Shown here: positions 8,424 through 16,535 of the stretch, piece after piece
Layout: each line of letters opens with the position of its first letter
Position numbering within the stretch: the stretch's first letter is position 1
DNA from: an uncultured Bacteroidales bacterium
GTDB taxonomy: Bacteria; Bacteroidota; Bacteroidia; Bacteroidales; FEN-979
Length of the DNA stretch: 51,974 nt
Reading direction: 5' to 3'
Assembly: GCA_903875045.1 (NCBI GenBank)
Contig: CAIQUS010000221.1
Coordinates: 1-51,974, forward strand
The notes under the pieces: generated by a model
What the model saw: the letters and a program-made list of their open reading frames with translations, nothing else
Told to the model about the DNA's origin: nothing
The model's database searches: none
Program-made: the position numbers and the translations under genes

Positions 8424-9791
8424 ATGAACAAGATCTTTCTCATCATCCGGCGAGAGTACCTCACCCGTGTCAGGAAACGTTCCTTTATTGTGATGACTAT
8501 CCTGGGGCCACTTTTAATGGCTGCAACCATCGTAATTCCCATTTACCTTGCTACACGGACCAATGAAAAAAAAACAGTGTCGGTGCTGGACGAATCGGGA
8601 ATTTTTTATGATAAATTCAAAGATTCTGAAGAACTTAAATTTCATTATATCGTAAGTGACCTTGCGACTGCCAAAGCCAACTTTTCGAAAAGTAACGACC
8701 ATGCCTTGCTGTTCATCCCAAAACCAGATGTATCACTCCCCACCAATGCCATCCTCTATTCTGAGAAAAGCGTAAACATCAACGTTACATCATATATCAG
8801 AAATGTAATGAGCCGGCAGATTGAGGAGTTAAAGCTGCAGGCACGACTCAGCGAACTGCAAACCGACAAAAAAGAACCTGTGGCCGTTGATGATCTGCTT
8901 CGCTCCATCAAGACTTCTGTCGATATCAATACCATGAAAATCGGCGAGGATGGCCAGGAATCCAAAAGTTATACCGAGCTCAACATGATCCTTGGCATGT
9001 TTGCAGGCATTCTTATCTATTTCTTCATCTTCATGTTCGGTGCACAGGTTATGCGTGGCGTGATTGAAGAGAAAACCAGCCGGATCGTGGAGGTGATCAT
9101 CTCATCAGTTAAACCTTTTCAGCTGATGATGGGAAAAATTGTAGGGGTTGGCCTTGTCGGGCTTACCCAGTTTCTGCTTTGGGTGGTCCTTACTTTTCTG
9201 ATTGTCACGATTGTTACCTCAACCATTTCCCCCGGGGATTCAAAAAAATCTGTGACGGAACAAATGATGATGCAGAAACAAGGTATGAATCCGGCTGTTT
9301 CCGAGGCTGTTTCATCGCAAAAAGATTCCGGTGAAGGCATGAATGCCGTGATGGAGGCAATTAATTCTGTCGATTTTCCATTGATGATCGGGACCTTTAT
9401 CTTTTTCTTTATCGTAGGCTACCTTCTTTATGCTGCCCTTTTTGCAGCCATTGGCGGCGCCGTCGACAGTGAAGCTGACACACAGCAGTTCATGTTTCCC
9501 ATTACCATTCCGTTGATTCTTTCCATTGTAATGGCACAATACATCATTCGCGACCCGGATGGCCCGGTGGCCTTCTGGTTTTCCATATTCCCACTCACCT
9601 CCCCGGTAATCATGATGATCCGTATTCCCTTTGGTGTTCCATATTTCCAGGTAGTTTTATCGATGGTATTGCTGTTGCTCGGATTTCTGGGAACTACATG
9701 GCTTGCCGCCAAAATTTACCGGACAGGTATTCTGATGTATGGAAAAAAAATAAGTTACAAGGAGTTGTGGAAGTGGATACGGTATAAATAA
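8424..9791 (+). CDS. ABC-2 family transporter permease (NatB-like)
   Basis: Membrane partner of the preceding ATPase, 455 residues. One membrane helix near residues 19-41, then a large extracytoplasmic domain of about 140 residues, then five or six helices between about 190 and 430. The motif VIEEKTSRIVEVIISSVKP is characteristic of the NatB/ABC-2 permease group, as are the N-terminal RREYLTRVRKRSF and the long first loop. A Met/Ser/Gln-rich hydrophilic loop (about 270-305) separates two helices. It ends 7 bp from the convergent polyamine operon. Confidence 0.9.
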   Translation: MNKIFLIIRREYLTRVRKRSFIVMTILGPLLMAATIVIPIYLATRTNEKKTVSVLDESGIFYDKFKDSEELKFHYIVSDLATAKANFSKSNDHALLFIPKPDVSLPTNAILYSEKSVNINVTSYIRNVMSRQIEELKLQARLSELQTDKKEPVAVDDLLRSIKTSVDINTMKIGEDGQESKSYTELNMILGMFAGILIYFFIFMFGAQVMRGVIEEKTSRIVEVIISSVKPFQLMMGKIVGVGLVGLTQFLLWVVLTFLIVTIVTSTISPGDSKKSVTEQMMMQKQGMNPAVSEAVSSQKDSGEGMNAVMEAINSVDFPLMIGTFIFFFIVGYLLYAALFAAIGGAVDSEADTQQFMFPITIPLILSIVMAQYIIRDPDGPVAFWFSIFPLTSPVIMMIRIPFGVPYFQVVLSMVLLLLGFLGTTWLAAKIYRTGILMYGKKISYKELWKWIRYK

Positions 9792-9798
9792 CTTTTTT

Positions 9799-10824
9799 TT
9801 ATTTATCAAGCATTTTCGTCCATTCGTATTTCTTTCGTTTTTTCCATTCGCCCTGATGATAAACGTAACTTGCGATGAGCGGCAACACGCTGGTGGCTTC
9901 GGCATATACCATTTTTTCATAAACGGTATCCACCTTTCCCCAACTTGCGGCCTCCTTGAGTGTGGAACTGGAACAGGCCCCGTCACGTGAATCGGCTACA
10001 GTGATCTGTACAGCATATTTATGCATGGGCACCTCTTTTCCAAGCACCTCCGCACAAATAACCGTATCCTGTACAAAATTCTTTGGTACACCGCCGCCAA
10101 TCATGAACAATCCTGAGGTTTTTGCAGCCATTTTGATCTTGGTCAACTCAAGAAAATCCTTCACGGAATCAATGGAAACATGTTTCTTCGGATTATCCCA
10201 TTGATGTTTAACCAGTCCAAACCCGGCACTGCTGTCACTGAAGGCAGGGCAGAAAATGGGGACATTGTGTTCATAGCACACCTGAACCAAAGAATCCTTC
10301 TTGACAGAATTGGTTACAAGCCATTTACCCATTTCACGAATAAACTCACGTGAAGAATATGGACGGGGTTCAAGGGTATTTGCAATGGTATTGATGGTTG
10401 CATCACAGTGTTGAAGCTCTTCTTCATCAATATAGGTATCATAGATCCGGTCGATATAGTTGGCGCGGAGTTCTTTGTCATCTGCGTATGGCGTTCCTTT
10501 GTAATGCTTGTAACCCAGCGCTTCAAAAAAGTCCATATCAACGATGGAAGCGCCCGTGGCAACAATTGCATCAATCATGTTGTTCTTCACCAGATCTACA
10601 TATACCTGCATGCAGCCAGCTGCACTTGTACTTCCTGCGAGCGTGAGGAAAATGGTACAGCCTTTATCTTTGATCATCATATTGAGGATATCGGCCGCCG
10701 AAGCGGTATCCCGGGAAGTGAAGGACATATCGCGCATGGCATCAATGATTGCGGTCGAATCAATGGCCTTGATATCAATATGTTTAACCTGCACATTTAA
10801 AAGGGGCTTTTTATTCTTTTTCAT
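9799..10824 (-). CDS. Deoxyhypusine synthase family protein
   Basis: A 341-residue homologue of eukaryotic and archaeal deoxyhypusine synthase. Bacteria lack the eIF5A substrate, so it is expected to move an aminobutyl group to a small amine, as bacterial homologues do (homospermidine-synthase-like activity). The NAD site region (TSAAGCMQVYVDLV, DAIVATGAS) and the active-site block KEAASWGKVDTVYE are present. Lys297 corresponds to the lysine that forms the enzyme-substrate imine in the human enzyme. It lies 53 bp behind the arginine decarboxylase gene on the same strand, so both probably serve one polyamine pathway. The exact acceptor amine is not known from sequence. Confidence 0.88.
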   Translation of the reverse strand: MKKNKKPLLNVQVKHIDIKAIDSTAIIDAMRDMSFTSRDTASAADILNMMIKDKGCTIFLTLAGSTSAAGCMQVYVDLVKNNMIDAIVATGASIVDMDFFEALGYKHYKGTPYADDKELRANYIDRIYDTYIDEEELQHCDATINTIANTLEPRPYSSREFIREMGKWLVTNSVKKDSLVQVCYEHNVPIFCPAFSDSSAGFGLVKHQWDNPKKHVSIDSVKDFLELTKIKMAAKTSGLFMIGGGVPKNFVQDTVICAEVLGKEVPMHKYAVQITVADSRDGACSSSTLKEAASWGKVDTVYEKMVYAEATSVLPLIASYVYHQGEWKKRKKYEWTKMLDK

Positions 10825-10877
10825 TTTTGTTTTTTTTTCAAAAATACTAATTCATTACGGGATACGGAAAATTTTAT

Positions 10878-12272
10878 TTAATAACCAAGAATTTTGAGCA
10901 TGGATTTAAAGCTCTGTTCCTTTGACCATAATTTTGTGGTAATTTCGTCTGTTTCTTCATCGATGTCGATCAGCACATGCTTGGGGGCGGGGATCAGGCA
11001 ATGCTGAATCCCTCCATAACCTCCAATCGCTTCCTGGTAGGCACCTGTATGGAACATACCAATATACTGGGCTTCACTTTGATTAAATTTTGGCAGGTAT
11101 ACCGCATTGCTATGTTCTTCGGCATTGTAAAAATCTTCACTGTCGCATGTCAGCCCGCCAAGAAAAACCCGTTCGTACTCCACATCCCAGTTATTGATAG
11201 CCAAAAGAATGAATTTCTGGTTGATGGCCCAGGTATCCGGAAGGGTATTCATGAAAGAACTGTCGATCATATTCCATATTTCCCGGTCATTTTGACGTTT
11301 CTGGTCGATAATGGAATAAAGGACTGCACCACTTTCACCAACGGTAAACGATCCGAATTCAGTAAATATATCGGGTTCAGGAACTCCATTACGCTCGCAT
11401 ATACTTTGAATCTGGGCGATAATCTCCTCGGCCATATATTCATAATCATAAACAAACTCGAGTGAGTTCTTGATAGGCAATCCGCCTCCAATATTCAAGG
11501 CGGTCAATTCCGGACATATTTTTTTCAAGTCACAATATACCTGGACACTCTTTGTCAACTCATTCCAATAGTATGCCTTATCCTTTATCCCTGTATTGAT
11601 AAAAAAGTGCAACATTTTCAATTCAAACTTGGGATTGTCTTTAATCTTCTCCAGGAAATAGGGTACAATATCATTATATCGTATCCCAAGCCGTGAAGTA
11701 TAAAAGTCAAACTTAGGCTCTTCCTCAGAAGCGATCCGGATACCAAGTTTTACCTTATGCTGAATTTCCTGCTCAATTTTTTCAAGCTCAAAAATATTGT
11801 CCAGCACCGGTATCACGTTGGTAAACCCATTGTTCACAAGGCTCACGATATTCTCAATGTACATGGGCCGCTTGAATCCATTGCAAATAATGTATCTGTC
11901 TTTGTTAAACAACCCACGTTCGGCCAGATCTTCAATGATATTGATATCGAATGCCGAAGACGTTTCCAGGTGGACATCATTTTTAAGCACCTCTTCCAGA
12001 ACAAAACTGAAATGTGAACTTTTTGTACAATAACAATAATGGTAATCACCCTGGTAATCCACCTTGGCCATGGCTACATTGAACAACCGCTTTGCACGAT
12101 GGATCTGGGCACTGATTTTGGGTAAATAACTAATTTTAAGAGGTGTTCCATATTGTTTGATGATATCCATCAGTGGAACTTTATGAAAATAAAGTTCATT
12201 GTCGATAACTTCAAATTCGGCTTGAGGGAAGTCGAATGTTTGTTCAATCAGATCAATATATTTATTTTTCAT
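10878..12272 (-). CDS. speA: Biosynthetic arginine decarboxylase, short Bacteroidota type
   Basis: A PLP enzyme of the alanine-racemase fold (group IV decarboxylases) expected to turn arginine into agmatine, the entry to polyamine synthesis. At 464 residues it lacks the extra domains of E. coli SpeA (about 650). The start (KYIDLIEQTFDFPQ) and the PLP-lysine region YCYCTKSSHF, Lys84, are as I know them from flavobacterial proteins annotated as arginine decarboxylase. NIGGGLPI is the glycine loop that binds the PLP phosphate, and the substrate-site aspartates are near the C-terminus. It heads the minus-strand operon with the deoxyhypusine-synthase-like gene. A diaminopimelate or other amino-acid decarboxylase is a less likely alternative. 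Confidence 0.85.
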   Translation of the reverse strand: MKNKYIDLIEQTFDFPQAEFEVIDNELYFHKVPLMDIIKQYGTPLKISYLPKISAQIHRAKRLFNVAMAKVDYQGDYHYCYCTKSSHFSFVLEEVLKNDVHLETSSAFDINIIEDLAERGLFNKDRYIICNGFKRPMYIENIVSLVNNGFTNVIPVLDNIFELEKIEQEIQHKVKLGIRIASEEEPKFDFYTSRLGIRYNDIVPYFLEKIKDNPKFELKMLHFFINTGIKDKAYYWNELTKSVQVYCDLKKICPELTALNIGGGLPIKNSLEFVYDYEYMAEEIIAQIQSICERNGVPEPDIFTEFGSFTVGESGAVLYSIIDQKRQNDREIWNMIDSSFMNTLPDTWAINQKFILLAINNWDVEYERVFLGGLTCDSEDFYNAEEHSNAVYLPKFNQSEAQYIGMFHTGAYQEAIGGYGGIQHCLIPAPKHVLIDIDEETDEITTKLWSKEQSFKSMLKILGY

Positions 12273-12290
12273 CTCAAATAATTTAAATGT

Positions 12291-12336
12291 AAATCACCCG
12301 GATTACTATAAATAGTTCTATCCAAATCACCCGGAT
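12291..12336 (-). promoter_or_regulatory. Direct repeats in the speA leader
   Basis: ATCCGGGTGATTT (read on the minus strand) occurs twice, at 12324-12336 and 12291-12303, spaced 33 bp. Both copies lie between the predicted -7 box and the speA ATG, so they would be in the untranslated leader. ACCCG, just upstream on the same strand, could pair with the CGGGT of either copy, giving two alternative small hairpins. A regulatory role is inference. Confidence 0.35.
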
Positions 12337-12350
12337 ACAATTTTCGGGTA

Positions 12351-12358
12351 CAAAGTTA
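12351..12358 (-). promoter_or_regulatory. -7 box ahead of speA
   Basis: On the minus strand TAACTTTG matches TAnnTTTG exactly. It would give a leader of about 70 nt containing the two 13-bp repeats. No clear -33 element is visible. Confidence 0.45.
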
Positions 12359-12432
12359 AACCATTACATAAAAATAATTGCCTGCTATTAAAAAAAATAT
12401 CCGGTTTTTTAGATAGTTTGTAATTTTGGAGG

Positions 12433-12520
12433 GTGGGCGAGTGGGCGGGTGGGCAAGTGGGCGGGTGGGCAAGTGGGCAGGTGGGCAGGTGGGCGAGTGG
12501 ACAGGTGGGCGAGTGGGCAA
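12433..12520 (+). repeat. Octamer tandem array GTGGGCRR, 11 units
   Basis: Eleven consecutive 8-bp units of GTGGGCRR (one unit GTGGACAG) lie 22 bp upstream of the HEAT-like gene. The strand co-linear with the gene is G-rich and could form G-quadruplexes. The same unit, six copies, appears on the minus strand at 29103-29150 ahead of ompH. Confidence 0.9.
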
Positions 12521-12542
12521 GTTGTTGTAAATTATTTATATT

Positions 12543-13097
12543 ATGAATGGAACTTCAACACTGGATGAATTTTTGATGAATGAAATGTCGAGACGGAACA
12601 CCGACATGGTGGCTGATTTGATTTTCCAGAAGCCTGCATTATTCGAGGAACTTTTTGAAATATTCATCCGAAACGAAGAGCCTGTAAGCCGTCGGGCTGC
12701 CTGGGTGATAGATATAGTTACCGAAATACATCCTGAATTGCTCACCACTCACCTCGGTCAAATTACTGGGATGTTGAATAAATTCAATCATGACGGACTG
12801 AAACGGCACTCGCTCCGCATGCTGGCACGGTCGCCATTGCCGGCAGGCGACATACTGGGAGGAATGATTGCCATTTGTTTCGATTGGTTACTCTCACCAA
12901 ATGAAGCAGTTGCAGCTAAAATTTACTGCATGGAACTTTTATACCGGATTTCACAAATTGAACCAGATTTAAAAGGAGAACTCGCTGATTCAATTGAATG
13001 GCGAATGCACGAGGAAACTCCTGGATTTAAAAACAGAGGTCAAAAAATACTTAAAAAGCTTTATTTTGAGACCAATACCCAAAGAAAACACGTATAA
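12543..13097 (+). CDS. Hypothetical helical (HEAT/ARM-like) protein
   Basis: A 184-residue protein without signal peptide or membrane segment that I cannot assign to a named family. It is predicted all-helical, with repeating helix pairs (EPVSRRAAWVIDIVTEIHPE, NHDGLKRHSLRMLARSPLP, NEAVAAKIYCMELLYRI) that look like HEAT or ARM repeats, so a protein-binding scaffold is the best guess. It stands alone, 126 bp before secDF and directly behind an 8-bp tandem array. Homologues of similar size occur in Bacteroidota as far as I recall, without known function. Confidence 0.65.
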   Translation: MNGTSTLDEFLMNEMSRRNTDMVADLIFQKPALFEELFEIFIRNEEPVSRRAAWVIDIVTEIHPELLTTHLGQITGMLNKFNHDGLKRHSLRMLARSPLPAGDILGGMIAICFDWLLSPNEAVAAKIYCMELLYRISQIEPDLKGELADSIEWRMHEETPGFKNRGQKILKKLYFETNTQRKHV

Positions 13098-13140
13098 ATC
13101 AATTGTTTCCACTGCAAATTAATTCTGAATATTAATTGTA

Positions 13141-13171
13141 TTGGTTATTTCCAAGGAATTTTATAATTTTG
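13141..13171 (+). promoter_or_regulatory. Promoter of secDF, full -33/-7 match
   Basis: TTGG at 13141-13144, exactly 19 bp, then TAATTTTG at 13164-13171. This fits the Bacteroidota pattern TTTG-N19-TAnnTTTG in spacing and in the -7 element, with one change in the -33 element. It lies 52 bp before the ATG. Confidence 0.55.
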
Positions 13172-13223
13172 CACCCTCAAAAAAAAGGCTTAAGAAATAC
13201 AATCTATTTTAAATTAAAAACTC

Positions 13224-16200
13224 ATGGAGCACAAAGGCGTTGTTAAATTTTTTGCGATCACCTTCATATTGGTTTGTATATTCCAGTTATCGTTTTCAGT
13301 CATCAGCTACTATTATTCAGGCAAATCCGATGATTACGCCAACTCCCCACAGGTGAAAACGATGGCCACTCAAATGGCACAAGGTAATCCCATTAAAGAA
13401 GAGTTCTACTACGATTCAATTTCGAAATCAAGATTGGAATATTTTAACGATTCGATGGCTTCCGTCGATGTTTTTAATATCCTTTTGAAAAAGTACACAT
13501 TGAAAGATGTTCGTGAGCGCGAAATAAACCTCGGCCTCGACCTCAAAGGCGGTATGAATGTTACTATGGCCGTTTCAGTACCGGATGTTATCCGCGCACT
13601 TTCCGGTTACAACCAGGATCCCACCTTTTTAAAATCACTTCAAAAGGCCATCGATAAGGAAAAGACCAGTACACGCGATTTTGTTGACCTTTTTGCAGAA
13701 TCATTCAAAGAATTTGACCCGAATGCCAAATTAGCCGCCATTTTCAATACGGTGGAACTTAAAGATAAAATAAACTACAACTCTACGAATGATGAGGTGA
13801 TCAAGGTAATCCGTGAGGAAAGCAATGCCGCCATCGACCGCACATACAATATCCTTACCACCCGAATCGACCGTTTCGGTGTGGTTCAGCCGAACATTCA
13901 GAAACTCCAGACAGCCGGCCGTATCCTTATCGAACTTCCGGGGATCAAAGACCCTGAACGTGTGCGTAAACTGTTACAGGGAACTGCACAACTTGAATTT
14001 TGGGAAACATACCAGTTCCCAACATTACAACCTTTCTTTACCGAAGCCAATACCAAACTTACCGCCATCCTCTCTGCAAGGCAGGATTCAGTGAAAGCTG
14101 ATAGTTCACTCAAATCAGATACCGCCGCTGCCACTAAAGCGATTGCATCCAAACAAACGATTGCTGCAAAAACAGAAACTGCAAAAAAAGGGGATACAGC
14201 CAAAACTGATACTTCCAAAGGCAATGCCCTGCTGAAGCAACTGAACAAGGACACCTCAAAAACATCGGCAGCGAATAAACAAAAGGAAACATTTGAAGAT
14301 TATGCCAAGAAAAACCCATTATTTGCTTACCTGAACCCGGCTATTTACCAGAACAAAGAAGGCCAGTATGTAGCAGGGCAGACTGCCATGGTGGGACGCG
14401 CATTTATCAAAGATACCGCCCGGGTGAACTATATGCTCAGGGCAACAAAAAGCATGTTCCCACGCGACATGAAATTAGCCTGGACGGTAAAACCACGGTC
14501 CGAGTCCAAGGACGTACTTGAACTCGTAGCACTCAAAGTCACCTCCCGTGACGGATCACCTGCACTCGGTGGTGATGTCATCGTTTCTGCCCGTCAGGAT
14601 TATGACCAGAACGGACGCGTTGAAGTTTCCATGTCGATGAACAGCGAAGGCGCCCGCATCTGGAAAAGAATTACCGGCGACAATATCGGCAAACAAATTG
14701 CCATCGTTCTTGATGGTTATGTTTACAGTTACCCCAATGTCAATGGCGAAATTCCCAATGGTATGTCATCCATCACTGGCGGTGAAATGACGGTAGAAGA
14801 AGCACTTGACCTTGCCAACATCCTTAAAGCAGGTAAACTTCCGGCCCCGGCCCGTATCGTTGCTGAAGAAATTGTAGGTCCGTCGCTTGGTCAGGAATCT
14901 ATCAATGCAGGACTTCTTTCATTTATCATCGCATTTATCGGAGTTCTCCTCTATATGTTCCTCTATTACAGCGGAGCTGGTTTGGTAGCTGATATCGCCC
15001 TGTTCGCCAACGTTTTCTTCCTCTTTGGGGTTTTAGCATCCATTGGGGCTGTGCTTACAATGCCTGGTATCGCCGGTATTGTGCTCACCCTTGCGATGGC
15101 AGTCGACTCGAACGTTATTATTTATGAGCGAATGCGAGAAGAGATCCGGGCCGGCAAGGGCATGCGCCTTGTGGTCAAAGACGGATTCCATCATGCGTTA
15201 TCTGCCATCATCGACGGTCACGTCACCACTATTTTAACTGGTATCGTATTGTATATTTTCGGATCGGGTCCTGTGCAAGGTTTTGCAACTACCCTTGTTA
15301 TCGGGTTGCTCCTTTCGCTCTTCTCCTCCATCTTTATCGCCAGACTTGTATTTGAGTGGATGCTTGACAGGAATATGCATATCACAACGGGGAACAAATA
15401 CACCATGAACCTGTTCCAGAACACCAAGATAGACTTTATCGGATTGAGAAAGAAAATGTATCTTGTTTCACTGGCAATCATCCTTCCCGGGCTGATCAGT
15501 CTTGCCATTCGCGGATTGGATCCCGGCCTTGATTTCACCGGAGGACGCAGTTACATTGTTCGTTTCGATCAGAATGTTTCCACCACCGATGTGCGCGAAT
15601 CCCTGCGCAAAACATTTGGTGAATCGCCTGAAGTGAAAACTTTCGGACCGAAAAACCAGGTGAAGATCACTACCAAATTTATGATCAATGAGCGTGGACA
15701 ACAATCGGATTCGATCGTCAGCAACAGGCTTTTCGATGGAGTGAAGGGTTTCTATAAAGCGCCTCTTACCATGACAGAATTCAAGGCCAATACACCTGGA
15801 AAAATCGTTGGGGAACTGAGTTCACAGCGTGTCGACCCTACTATTTCTTACTCACTCGTCTGGAAAGCATTCATGGCCGTTTTGTTCTCTCTGGTGATCA
15901 TCTTTATTTATATTGCACTTCGTTTTAAAAACTGGCAATTCGGACTTGGTGGTGTTACGGCGCTGCTGCATGATTCCCTGATCATCATTGGCGTATTTTC
16001 CCTGTTCTATGGGGTGTTGCCTTTCAGCATGGAGGTTGATCAATCATTTATAGCTGCCTTGCTGACCATCATCGGTTACTCTATCATGGATACCGTTATC
16101 ATCTTCGACAGAATCCGCGAATACCGTGCACTATATCCGAAGCGCGATCTCAGTATCAATATCAATACGGCTATCAACAGCACCCTTGGACGAACCATCA

Positions 16201-16415
16201 ACACATCGGGGGTCACACTTATCGTGCTGATCATCATCTTTATTTTCGGTGGTGAAGTCCTTCGCGGGTTCACATTCGCTTTGATCATCGGGGTTGTAAT
16301 CGGAACCTATTCATCTGTGTTTAATGCAACACCTGTCGCTTATGACATTTTATTGTGGCAGAAAAGACGTAGAGAAAAGAAAGAGTTGGCTGCTTCAAAA
16401 TCCAAAGCCAGATAG
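13224..16415 (+). CDS. secDF: SecDF fusion, protein translocase accessory subunit
   Basis: Membrane protein that uses the proton gradient to pull preproteins through SecYEG. SecD and SecF are fused into one 1063-residue chain, as is usual in Bacteroidota. The SecD half has an N-terminal helix (about 8-28), the D1 motif LGLDLKGGMN near 103-112, a large periplasmic domain and six helices ending near 720. The SecF half repeats the pattern with LDPGLDFTGGRSY near 766 and six helices to about 1045. A low-complexity Ala/Thr/Lys/Asp stretch (about 283-355) interrupts the periplasmic domain and looks disordered. It has its own promoter and terminator, so it is monocistronic. Confidence 0.97.
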   Translation: MEHKGVVKFFAITFILVCIFQLSFSVISYYYSGKSDDYANSPQVKTMATQMAQGNPIKEEFYYDSISKSRLEYFNDSMASVDVFNILLKKYTLKDVREREINLGLDLKGGMNVTMAVSVPDVIRALSGYNQDPTFLKSLQKAIDKEKTSTRDFVDLFAESFKEFDPNAKLAAIFNTVELKDKINYNSTNDEVIKVIREESNAAIDRTYNILTTRIDRFGVVQPNIQKLQTAGRILIELPGIKDPERVRKLLQGTAQLEFWETYQFPTLQPFFTEANTKLTAILSARQDSVKADSSLKSDTAAATKAIASKQTIAAKTETAKKGDTAKTDTSKGNALLKQLNKDTSKTSAANKQKETFEDYAKKNPLFAYLNPAIYQNKEGQYVAGQTAMVGRAFIKDTARVNYMLRATKSMFPRDMKLAWTVKPRSESKDVLELVALKVTSRDGSPALGGDVIVSARQDYDQNGRVEVSMSMNSEGARIWKRITGDNIGKQIAIVLDGYVYSYPNVNGEIPNGMSSITGGEMTVEEALDLANILKAGKLPAPARIVAEEIVGPSLGQESINAGLLSFIIAFIGVLLYMFLYYSGAGLVADIALFANVFFLFGVLASIGAVLTMPGIAGIVLTLAMAVDSNVIIYERMREEIRAGKGMRLVVKDGFHHALSAIIDGHVTTILTGIVLYIFGSGPVQGFATTLVIGLLLSLFSSIFIARLVFEWMLDRNMHITTGNKYTMNLFQNTKIDFIGLRKKMYLVSLAIILPGLISLAIRGLDPGLDFTGGRSYIVRFDQNVSTTDVRESLRKTFGESPEVKTFGPKNQVKITTKFMINERGQQSDSIVSNRLFDGVKGFYKAPLTMTEFKANTPGKIVGELSSQRVDPTISYSLVWKAFMAVLFSLVIIFIYIALRFKNWQFGLGGVTALLHDSLIIIGVFSLFYGVLPFSMEVDQSFIAALLTIIGYSIMDTVIIFDRIREYRALYPKRDLSININTAINSTLGRTINTSGVTLIVLIIIFIFGGEVLRGFTFALIIGVVIGTYSSVFNATPVAYDILLWQKRRREKKELAASKSKAR

Positions 16416-16434
16416 TTTCTGATCATACAAAGAT

Positions 16435-16473
16435 AAAATGGCTGTCCCCTATCTCAGGGCAGCCATTTTTTTT
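16435..16473 (+). terminator. Rho-independent terminator after secDF
   Basis: AAAATGGCTGTCCC pairs with GGGCAGCCATTTT, with one bulged base, followed by a run of T. It begins 20 bp after the secDF stop. Confidence 0.8.
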
Positions 16474-16495
16474 AGTCCCTCATCAGACTTTTATC

Positions 16496-16503
16496 TATAT
16501 TTG
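16496..16503 (+). promoter_or_regulatory. -7 box ahead of the porE-like gene
   Basis: TATATTTG matches TAnnTTTG and lies 32 bp before the ATG, just after the secDF terminator. No good -33 element is seen. Confidence 0.4.
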
Positions 16504-16535
16504 TACGTTAATTAGGCAATCCAAATTGCGTTTAC

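Noticed and set aside
12433-12520. CRISPR-like array
   Set aside because: 8-bp contiguous units with no spacers; a plain tandem repeat. The same applies to the other arrays.
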